Below the pieces are notes generated by a model. The model saw only the letters and a program-made list of their open reading frames with translations. It was not told the origin of the DNA and did no database searches. Shown piece by piece: positions 15,893 through 22,186 of a stretch of DNA of 22,186 nucleotides (position 1 is its first letter; each line of letters opens with the position of its first letter). This DNA is from JAZKFP01 sp040386355 (GTDB taxonomy: Bacteria; Pseudomonadota; Gammaproteobacteria; Pseudomonadales; UBA6940), in the NCBI GenBank assembly GCA_040386355.1, contig JAZKFP010000228.1, forward strand, positions 1-22,186, given 5' to 3'. The translations under genes and the position numbers were made by a program.

Positions 15893-17920
15893 CTACTGTA
15901 AGACTTTATTTTTTAACTGCGCAACTTGATCACGAAATAATGCAGCTTTTTCAAAATCAAGATTTTTAGCGGCGTCGTACATTTTATTTTCTAGCATTTG
16001 TAAGGTTTGTGACACCATTTTTGGCGAACGTAAATCTGCGGCTGTTAAATACGGTGCATCATCTTCAGCAACTTTTTTACTATTTCGATGACGGTTTTTC
16101 TTATCTTGTTGCTGATTTCGATATGGATCGGAATCCAGAATATCTTGTACGTCTTTTTGAATACCAACTGGGGTAATTCCGTGTTCGACATTATGCGCCG
16201 TTTGAATTTCGCGACGCCGATTGGTTTCACCGATTGCACGTTCCATTGATCCAGTCAAACGATCTGCGTATAAAATAGCGCGGCCTTCTAAATTACGTGC
16301 GGCCCGACCAATCGTTTGAATTAAGGATCTCTCCGACCGTAAAAATCCCTCTTTATCCGCATCGAAAATGGCAATTAACGACACTTCTGGAATATCCAAA
16401 CCTTCACGCAATAAATTAATTCCAATTAAAACGTCAAAATCCCCCTGACGTAAACCACGAATAATTTCGACTCGTTCAACTGTATCAATATCGGAGTGCA
16501 AATAACGAACTCGAATATGGTGTTCCAATAAAAAATCGGTTAGATCTTCCGCCATGCGTTTGGTTAAAACCGTAATTAAAACACGTTGATTTTTATCGGT
16601 GCGAATTTTAATTTCTGACATTACATCATCGACTTGAGATGAAGCAGGTCGAATTTCAATAATTGGATCTAATAAACCAGTAGGACGAATAACTTGTTGG
16701 GCGACTTCAGAAGACCATTGTAATTCGTAAGGACCAGGCGTTGCCGAAACAAATACCGTTTGGGGTGAAATTTTTTCAAATTCTTCAAACATCAACGGAC
16801 GATTATCTAACGCGGATGGTAACCGAAAACCGTAATTAACAAGTGTTTCTTTTCTAGAGCGATCACCTTTATACATCGCGCCTAATTGTGGGACGGTTAC
16901 GTGTGATTCATCAATAATTAAAAGCGCATCTTTTGGTAAATAATCAAATAATGTTGGCGGCGGCTCACCCGGAGCACGTCCAGAAAAATGACGAGAATAA
17001 TTTTCAATTCCGTTGCAATAACCCAGCTCTTGTAACATCTCTAAATCAAATTGAGTACGTTGCTGCAAACGTTGGGCTTCTAATAATTTTCCTTCGGCAT
17101 GAAAAAATTTTAATCGCTCTTGCAGCGCATCTTTGATTTCATCAATTGCTTTTAAAACAATTTCACGTGGCGTGACATAGTGTGTTTTTGGATAAATAGT
17201 ATAGCGAGGTACTCGATCTATTTTTTCACCCGTAAGTGGGTCAAATAACCAAAGTGATTCAAGTTCATCGTCGAATAATTGCACACGTAATGCTAACTCA
17301 TCGGATTCAGCAGGAAATACGTCAATAATTTCGCCGCGTACACGAAATGTACCACGTCGAAAATCAATGTCGTTTCGACTATATTGCAATTCAGCAAGTC
17401 GGCGTAACATCGTAAATTGATCGATTTTGTCGCCTTCGTCTAAATGCAAAATCATTTTTAAATAGCTGGATGGATCACCTAAACCGTAAATTGCAGACAC
17501 GGTAGCAACGATCAAAGTATCTTTGCGTTCCAGCAATGCTTTGGTTGCGGATAAACGCATTTGTTCAATGTGATCGTTTACTGATGAATCTTTTTCAATG
17601 AAGGTGTCTGAAGAAGGTACGTATGCTTCGGGCTGGTAATAATCATAATAAGAAACAAAATATTCAATCGCATTTTTGGGAAAGAATTCTTTAAATTCTC
17701 GATATAACTGGGCAGCAAGTGTTTTGTTAGGAGCCAACACCATAGAAGTTTTTTGCAGCTGTTGAACAACATTGGCCATGGTAAACGTTTTGCCAGAGCC
17801 AGTTACTCCCAGTAATGTAAGATGACTCAGACCAGCATCAATGCCATTAACAAGTTTTTCAATAGCTTTGGGCTGATCACCAGCAGGTTTGAATTTTCCG
17901 GCTAGTTCAAATAATGACAT
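15893..17920 (-). CDS. uvrB: UvrB, excinuclease ABC subunit B
   Basis: This 675-residue protein is full length for UvrB, the damage-verifying helicase-like subunit of nucleotide excision repair that is loaded by UvrA and recruits UvrC. Motifs include the Walker A GVTGSGKT (38-45), the beta-hairpin region YYDYYQPEAYVPSSDTFIEKD (about 91-111, the strand-separating element), the DESH box, the helicase motif QTIGRAARN, and a C-terminal UVR domain (LQMLENKMYDAAKNLDFEKA onward) that contacts UvrC. ATG 17920 gives the standard N-terminus MSLFELAGKFKPAGDQPKAI. The Shine-Dalgarno sequence is weak. No clear LexA box of the CTGT-N8-ACAG type is visible upstream. It is transcribed towards the second DUF1501 gene and ends 8 bp from it. 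Confidence 0.98.
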   Translation of the reverse strand: MSLFELAGKFKPAGDQPKAIEKLVNGIDAGLSHLTLLGVTGSGKTFTMANVVQQLQKTSMVLAPNKTLAAQLYREFKEFFPKNAIEYFVSYYDYYQPEAYVPSSDTFIEKDSSVNDHIEQMRLSATKALLERKDTLIVATVSAIYGLGDPSSYLKMILHLDEGDKIDQFTMLRRLAELQYSRNDIDFRRGTFRVRGEIIDVFPAESDELALRVQLFDDELESLWLFDPLTGEKIDRVPRYTIYPKTHYVTPREIVLKAIDEIKDALQERLKFFHAEGKLLEAQRLQQRTQFDLEMLQELGYCNGIENYSRHFSGRAPGEPPPTLFDYLPKDALLIIDESHVTVPQLGAMYKGDRSRKETLVNYGFRLPSALDNRPLMFEEFEKISPQTVFVSATPGPYELQWSSEVAQQVIRPTGLLDPIIEIRPASSQVDDVMSEIKIRTDKNQRVLITVLTKRMAEDLTDFLLEHHIRVRYLHSDIDTVERVEIIRGLRQGDFDVLIGINLLREGLDIPEVSLIAIFDADKEGFLRSERSLIQTIGRAARNLEGRAILYADRLTGSMERAIGETNRRREIQTAHNVEHGITPVGIQKDVQDILDSDPYRNQQQDKKNRHRNSKKVAEDDAPYLTAADLRSPKMVSQTLQMLENKMYDAAKNLDFEKAALFRDQVAQLKNKVLQ

Positions 17921-18275
17921 TCAGGGATACCAAGATTTAAATTTTGAATTTTTGAAAAGAAAGCCCAAACAAAACGTTCAGGCTTATCATAATTTGACAG
18001 CGCTTAACCAAATTAGAAACTCAAAAAACAGTTACTAATCATAAAAAAGTTAATTCTGTCCATGCGAGGTAATGCTAAAAATCTGTCTAATCAAAAAAAT
18101 AACCTAAGACCGCTTTCAAGACTTGCATCATGTATTAAGGTTCAGTGACAAAAGTGTGAATATTCTACATGACTTTGATTAAATTCGAGACATGAGTCTA
18201 TTGGATAGATGGCATTCTTTCAATACCAAAACACAGGTTTCTGCTACTCAATTACTTAACTAAAGACAGGTTTGG
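17921..18275. other. divergent intergenic region, uvrB / antiporter
   Basis: This 355-bp stretch contains no convincing gene. On the minus strand a G-U-containing hairpin (17961-17985) lies in front of uvrB, and TATGAT at 17986-17991 could be a -10 box, but no good -35 sits at the proper distance. GACAGG just before 18276 is the likely ribosome site of the antiporter. No tRNA or known RNA was recognised. Confidence 0.5.
17961..17985 (-). promoter_or_regulatory. RNA hairpin upstream of uvrB (leader element or terminator)
   Basis: Read on the minus strand, an 11-base left arm pairs with an 11-base right arm around a TTT loop, with three G-U wobbles, and is followed by TCTTTTC. On the plus strand the wobbles become A-C mismatches, so only the minus-strand RNA folds well. 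This points to a leader hairpin of uvrB or a terminator of a small minus-strand RNA. Confidence 0.4.
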
Positions 18276-19796
18276 ATGAATCTTATTATTGCCCTTGCCG
18301 CAGCTTTTGTATTGGGTCGTATCGCAATAATCTTAAAATTGCCTGCAATAATTGGTTTTTTAGGTGCAGGTTTTTTATTGAATATCTTCCATCAATCTAT
18401 TCCAGATGGCTTAAAAAACTTGTCAGATTTTGGCGTCACATTATTGCTTTTTGGTGTCGGCTTGCACTTTCGATTCAAAGACATGCTGCAATTAAAAGTC
18501 TTAATTCCTGGATCATTACAAATTGCACTGTGCGCGACTCTTTTCATACTTGCCTCTTCATTGCTGAATATCTCTTTGTCACAGGCTTGGATATTAGGGT
18601 TGTTATTAAGTTTATCGAGCACAGTACTCAGCGCAAAAATATTAGGTGATCGCCATGAATTAGGCTCTACACATGGTCGACTAGCAATTGGTATTTTAAT
18701 TTTACAAGATTTTATAGCAATTGCGATTTTACATTATCTTGAAGGTAATTCTTTTGATAAAAAAGTATTTTTTATTTTTTTGCTGCCTCTATTACGGCCT
18801 TTATTATACAACTTGCTTTCAAGAACTGAGCAGGCGGAATTATTGTTACTTTTCACAGTTACCTATATTTTTGCAATTTCCAAAGGCTTTGAATGGATGG
18901 GATTGAGTCATGAATTGGGAGCAGTTGCTGCTGGTTTTTTAATTGGCAGTCATCCACGTGCAGATCGATTTAATGAGCAAATTTGGGGATTTAAAGAAAT
19001 CGGACTAATTGGGTTTTTTTTGTACGCTGGCTGGATGAGTAACATTAATGCAGAAACATTACTTTATTCTATACTAGCGCTAATAATTTTACCCCTAAAA
19101 GCAGGAGTATTTTTTTGGTTATTTCGTCTAGTAAAAATTCGCCCTCGCATTGCATTAGTAGCTGCAGCGAGTCTTACTAGCTATAGCGAATTTATGCTTA
19201 TCGCAGGGCAAAAAGCACATGAAAAAGGTTTAATTAATGAAAGTGCTTTAGGTGCTCTCGCACTCATTACGATAATTTCTTATGCAATTGGCGCAATTAT
19301 TTTACGTTTAGCTCATCGCTTTCCATTATCAGAAAATGGTACTGTTCCTCCTCATATTATTAATGCATTTTTTAAAATTGAATATTTAGTAATTGGACTG
19401 GGTCGTAGTGGTCAAGCAGCGTTAAAAACTATGATGAAAAGTTCGCCATTCGTTTTAGGAATTGATAGTGATCCTGTCGTAATTGAGAAAATAAAAAACA
19501 ACGAAATTAATACTTTATTAATGGACAGCCAAGATGCTGAAATTTGGGAGGCATTACCACCGCAAGAATTTCATAAGTTACGAGGCATTGTTCTAGCAAT
19601 TCCTAATATAGATGCACGCATTATTACTTTGAATTATTTAAAAAAACACCACTTTAAAGGTGTAATTATTACCTACGCTTTTGATGAAGAAGAGTATCAA
19701 ACCTTACGTCAATTTGAAAATATTGAAATATTATTAATGTTTACTGAGGCAGGAGAGCGATTAGGTGAGTTTTGTGTGGAAAAAACTCAGCGTTAA
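18276..19796 (+). CDS. CPA2-family cation/proton antiporter with TrkA-N (RCK) domain
   Basis: This 506-residue inner-membrane protein belongs to the Kef/YbaL branch of monovalent cation/proton antiporters. Residues 1-345 hold about a dozen hydrophobic segments, with the typical LLLSLSSTVLSAKIL, ILILQDF (Gln144-Asp145 in the ion-binding helix) and LSHELGAVAAGFLIG (209-224). Residues 369-500 form a cytoplasmic nucleotide-binding domain with VIGLGRSGQ (372-380, GxGxxG) and Asp397 at the end of the second strand. This order is normal for the family. It is somewhat shorter than E. coli KefB, KefC or YbaL (about 560-620). Start ATG 18276 has GACAGG six bases before. It stands alone between uvrB (divergent) and trpE (convergent). 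I cannot tell K+ from Na+ specificity by sequence, so no symbol is given. Confidence 0.9.
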   Translation: MNLIIALAAAFVLGRIAIILKLPAIIGFLGAGFLLNIFHQSIPDGLKNLSDFGVTLLLFGVGLHFRFKDMLQLKVLIPGSLQIALCATLFILASSLLNISLSQAWILGLLLSLSSTVLSAKILGDRHELGSTHGRLAIGILILQDFIAIAILHYLEGNSFDKKVFFIFLLPLLRPLLYNLLSRTEQAELLLLFTVTYIFAISKGFEWMGLSHELGAVAAGFLIGSHPRADRFNEQIWGFKEIGLIGFFLYAGWMSNINAETLLYSILALIILPLKAGVFFWLFRLVKIRPRIALVAAASLTSYSEFMLIAGQKAHEKGLINESALGALALITIISYAIGAIILRLAHRFPLSENGTVPPHIINAFFKIEYLVIGLGRSGQAALKTMMKSSPFVLGIDSDPVVIEKIKNNEINTLLMDSQDAEIWEALPPQEFHKLRGIVLAIPNIDARIITLNYLKKHHFKGVIITYAFDEEEYQTLRQFENIEILLMFTEAGERLGEFCVEKTQR

Positions 19797-19898
19797 TCCA
19801 ATCGGTTATCTATTGAATTAAACGTCAACTATACCCGTAGCGAATGAAAATTAGGTGTTTATCATGATCTTTTTTTCCGCTTGCTTTGTTGTCTGCTC

Positions 19899-19945
19899 GA
19901 ACGCGTCACAGCGTTCTCGCTGCGTAAAGCTTTGGCTACGCAGCG
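19899..19945. repeat. double-hairpin palindromic element
   Basis: Two perfect stems lie side by side: GAACGC (19899-19904) with GCGTTC (19911-19916), and a 9-bp stem (19918-19926 with 19937-19945, CGCTGCGTA/TACGCAGCG) with a 10-base loop. The segment is clearly richer in G and C than the DNA around it. It looks like an interspersed REP-type palindrome, or the structured part of a small RNA. Only one copy is in the window. Confidence 0.5.
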
Positions 19946-20112
19946 TCAAGACGTCGTGCAACCGAAAAAAATATTCATGCTTCACCATTTCATTTGTCCG
20001 GACGCTGCCTTTATCAGATCAAGTGATAGTTTGGACTGAAAGAGGTTAAGCTTTAATTGCTGGTGTTATTCGTAAAAATTGAATTGTTTAACACTTGAGT
20101 TTCAATATTTCA

Positions 20113-20147
20113 AAGTAAAAATTTTTATTCGATAAAAATTTTTACTT
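20113..20147 (-). terminator. perfect 16-bp AT-rich palindrome after trpE
   Basis: Arms 20113-20128 and 20132-20147 are exact reverse complements around TCG. It begins 9 bp after the trpE stop and would form a long A-U hairpin in the transcript. It has only one G-C pair per arm and no clear T run after it, so it may act as a weak bidirectional terminator or as a 3' stabiliser. Confidence 0.45.
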
Positions 20148-20156
20148 ATTACGGAA

Positions 20157-21617
20157 TTACTTTTCTACTTGCTCAACCCAAGCCGCGGCCTTTAACAACG
20201 CCATACTCTTGTTAATCGTTTCTTGCCATTCGGCAGTTGGATCAGAATCAGCTACAACGCCAGCACCTGCTTGGATATAAAGAGTTTTATTTTTAATAAC
20301 CGCAGTACGGATTGCAATGGCAGTATCCATGCTGCCGTTAAACGATAAATAGCCTACGGCTCCGCCATAAATTCCGCGTTTTTCTTTTTCAAGTTCATGA
20401 ATAATTTCCATAGCGCGAATTTTCGGTGCACCACTTAATGTTCCAGCAGGAAAGGTTGCTTTTAATACATCAATGGCGCGCATATTGGGTAATGCATCGG
20501 CTTCAACATTGGAAACAATATGCATCACATGCGAATAACGTTCGACCATCATATGTTCGGTCACGCGCACCGAGCCAGCACGTGCTAAACGTCCGACGTC
20601 ATTACGACCCAAATCAATTAGCATTAAATGTTCTGCCACTTCTTTTGGATCTGCTAATAAATCAATTTCGTAGGCTAAATCCGCTTCTGCATCTTTCCCA
20701 CGTGGACGAGTTCCAGCAAGTGGTCTGACAGTGATTTTCCCCGTTTCAAATCGCACTAATATTTCTGGCGAAGAACCAACAATATGAAATTCAGCAAGAT
20801 CGACAAAAAATAAATAAGGTGATGGATTTAATAATCGCAGCATGCGATACAGTGAAACGGGTGAATGCGAAAATGGAATTGATAAACGTTGCGACGGAAC
20901 CACTTGCATAACGTCGCCTGCCAAGGTGTATTCCTTAATTTTGTTAACCATCGCTTCGTATTCTGCTTGCGATGTGTTAGATGAAAATTCAGACGCTACT
21001 TGTGGCGGCTCATTTAAAATAAATGTCGATAAGTTAGCAGAGGTATTTTTTAATTTTTCAACCCATTGCTGTAAACGCTGATCTGCTTTTTTAGTATTTT
21101 CTTGAAGAGAATTACTATTAGGTTCAAGTGTAATTAATTCGATGCTGTGATCTAAATTATCAAATACAATAAAATTCAAACATTCAAATAAAATAATATC
21201 CGGCACTTGTAGCGGATTTGGCTTAGGATTTTGTTTTTCCGCCCATGCTAATTTGGTTTCAATTAATTCAATAATCTCATAGCCAAAATATCCGACCCAG
21301 CCACCAGCAAAACGGGACAATAGATGTGTATCAACTCGATATGAATCCATTAAATTTTGAATTTTTTCTAATGGATCATTGATTTGTGAAGTACTTACTA
21401 ATTTTTGACCTTGCCATTCCTGCCATTCGTGACTGTACACTTTAATGATTCGAGACGCCGGCATTCCAATAATTGAATATCGCCCCCAACGCTCACCACC
21501 TTCCACCGATTCAAATAAAAATGAGTACGAACCTTGCGCAAGTTTAGAATAAACCGTTAACGGAGTTTCTCCGTCCGCAAGTAATTTTAAGTGATGTATA
21601 GTGTGGGTAAATTCCAT
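20157..21617 (-). CDS. trpE: anthranilate synthase component I
   Basis: This 486-residue enzyme converts chorismate to anthranilate using ammonia from the glutamine amidotransferase TrpG, the first step of tryptophan synthesis. The N-terminal domain has FLFES (33-37) and GERWGRYSIIG (41-51), the region that binds feedback tryptophan in TrpE. The catalytic chorismate-binding domain has LAGTRPRGKD, LIDLGRNDVGR, VERYSHVMHIVS, FPAGTLSGAPK and IQAGAGVVADSDP. The intact N-terminal motifs and the overall match favour TrpE over PabB. ATG 21617 is the natural start; AGGA lies upstream at a long distance, so the ribosome site is weak. Rpe lies upstream on the same strand, separated by 263 bp holding a MITE-like element, so co-transcription is uncertain. 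No leader peptide or Trp attenuator was found. Confidence 0.97.
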   Translation of the reverse strand: MEFTHTIHHLKLLADGETPLTVYSKLAQGSYSFLFESVEGGERWGRYSIIGMPASRIIKVYSHEWQEWQGQKLVSTSQINDPLEKIQNLMDSYRVDTHLLSRFAGGWVGYFGYEIIELIETKLAWAEKQNPKPNPLQVPDIILFECLNFIVFDNLDHSIELITLEPNSNSLQENTKKADQRLQQWVEKLKNTSANLSTFILNEPPQVASEFSSNTSQAEYEAMVNKIKEYTLAGDVMQVVPSQRLSIPFSHSPVSLYRMLRLLNPSPYLFFVDLAEFHIVGSSPEILVRFETGKITVRPLAGTRPRGKDAEADLAYEIDLLADPKEVAEHLMLIDLGRNDVGRLARAGSVRVTEHMMVERYSHVMHIVSNVEADALPNMRAIDVLKATFPAGTLSGAPKIRAMEIIHELEKEKRGIYGGAVGYLSFNGSMDTAIAIRTAVIKNKTLYIQAGAGVVADSDPTAEWQETINKSMALLKAAAWVEQVEK

Positions 21618-21706
21618 ATTTGATAATTTTTCCTAAACCATAGGTCGAGCGTACTTGAGTGCTTAAAACACTATTCTAATATTTAATACGCAATAGGCAG
21701 CGTTCA

Positions 21707-21808
21707 ACACGGGCGAACGATTATTCACCCTACGCCAACCGTTAGAGATTTACGTATTTTTAGGAAAGTAGTAATTTTATATAGGGGCGAATAATCATTC
21801 GCCCGTGT
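21707..21808. mobile_element. MITE-like element with 24-bp imperfect terminal inverted repeats
   Basis: The left end (21707-21730) and right end (21785-21808) are reverse complements over 24 positions with two mismatches. Each outer end reads ACACGGGCGAA. The right end is itself a small palindrome (GGGCGAAT...ATTCGCCC). The 54-bp interior is AT-rich and non-coding. No target-site duplication is obvious. The 102-bp size, terminal repeats and intergenic position fit a non-autonomous miniature transposable element. Confidence 0.7.
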
Positions 21809-21880
21809 ATACTTTCCTCTTAAACATCGTTCATAAGATAATAAGAAAACCATTCAACGTTTGTATGATAAGATTGAAAT

Positions 21881-22186
21881 TTAAACTTCTGCTAAAGCCT
21901 TGCGTAATTTACCAATTGAATCGATATACGATATCGCATTAAAAATTGCCGAGCCTGCAATAAAAGTATCTGCACCAGCTTTTGCTACCGCTGCAATATT
22001 TTCACTCGTAATTCCACCATCGACTGCAAGTCGAACTTCAGGATTTAATTGCACTATTTTTTGACGTACGTCGGTAATTTTTTGCAGCGTTTCTTTGATA
22101 AATTTTTGGCCGCCAAATCCTGGGTTAACCGACATCATTAATATAAAATCTAATTTATGCAGACAATAATCTAAAACATTTAATGG
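21881..22186 (-). CDS. rpe: ribulose-phosphate 3-epimerase, C-terminal part (5' end beyond window)
   Basis: The frame runs from the right window edge to TAA at 21881-21883, giving about 101 residues, roughly the last 45 percent of Rpe. It interconverts ribulose 5-phosphate and xylulose 5-phosphate in the pentose phosphate and Calvin pathways. Recognisable stretches are PLNVLDYCLHKLDFILMMSVNPGFGGQKF, where MSVNPGFGGQ is the family signature, then LAVDGGI with a metal/catalytic Asp, and GADTFIAGSAIF, the phosphate-binding end of the TIM barrel. The internal ATG at 22138 is not the start. The gene lies upstream of trpE on the same strand, as in many gammaproteobacterial rpe-gph-trpE clusters, but no gph lies between them here. 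Confidence 0.96.
   Translation of the reverse strand, partial: PLNVLDYCLHKLDFILMMSVNPGFGGQKFIKETLQKITDVRQKIVQLNPEVRLAVDGGITSENIAAVAKAGADTFIAGSAIFNAISYIDSIGKLRKALAEV

Larger units (their letters stand above)
19797..20156. other. intergenic region between antiporter and trpE
   Basis: This 360-bp stretch has two notable structures, listed separately: a GC-richer double hairpin (19899-19945) and a perfect AT palindrome (20113-20147). A 62-65-codon frame across 19855-20049 is Cys/Arg/Ser-rich and without a known family, and I do not call it a gene. Confidence 0.5.

Noticed and set aside
17921..18060. LexA box for uvrB
   Set aside because: No CTGT-N8-ACAG match at an acceptable position.
19855..20049. 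Small frame of about 65 codons
   Set aside because: Cys/Arg/Ser-rich, overlaps the double hairpin, begins with GTG or ATG without a good ribosome site, and has no recognisable family.
21618..21880. Trp attenuator or leader peptide in front of trpE
   Set aside because: No short frame with consecutive Trp codons, and the only strong structure is the MITE-like element.

Overview
The window looks like an AT-rich gammaproteobacterial chromosome segment from a draft assembly. A run of exactly 100 N sits inside a tandem repeat. UvrB, TrpE, Rpe, the single-chain methylmalonyl-CoA mutase with MeaB, and a phosphatase-synthase fusion of the GgpPS type (best known from gammaproteobacteria such as Marinobacter and Azotobacter) all fit this assignment. 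The genus cannot be fixed from sequence alone, and no ribosomal marker is present.

Layout. (1) 1-287: the 3' end of an unrecognised plus-strand gene. (2) 380-5833, minus strand: a probable operon, read in the order methylmalonyl-CoA mutase, MeaB chaperone GTPase, glucosylglycerol-phosphate synthase/phosphatase. The first two genes overlap by one base (TGATG) and the third follows after 22 bp. It joins B12-dependent acyl-CoA metabolism to compatible-solute synthesis. (3) 6127-6819: a small unrecognised four-helix membrane protein. (4) 7271-15884, plus strand: two tandem copies of a two-gene secreted module. Each copy has a large lipoprotein with a Pro/Thr-rich stalk, an N-terminal c-type haem domain and a second CxxCH motif, followed by a DUF1501 protein with a twin-arginine-like signal. 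This is the most unusual part of the window. The lipoprotein stalk in copy 2 contains a 42-bp tandem repeat (14 residues) across which the assembly breaks. (5) 15893-17920, minus: uvrB, tail-to-tail with the second DUF1501 gene only 8 bp away. (6) 18276-19796, plus: a CPA2-type cation/proton antiporter with a C-terminal nucleotide-binding domain. (7) 20157-22186, minus: trpE and the 3' part of rpe, an arrangement seen in gammaproteobacterial rpe-gph-trpE clusters. Here a 102-bp MITE-like element sits between them.

The housekeeping genes are ordinary. The secreted haem-lipoprotein/DUF1501 pairs appear to form a cell-surface system of unknown function that has been duplicated and has diverged. 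Non-coding stretches are very AT-rich and contain several perfect AT-rich palindromes, one GC-richer double hairpin (19899-19945) and one G-U-rich hairpin in front of uvrB.
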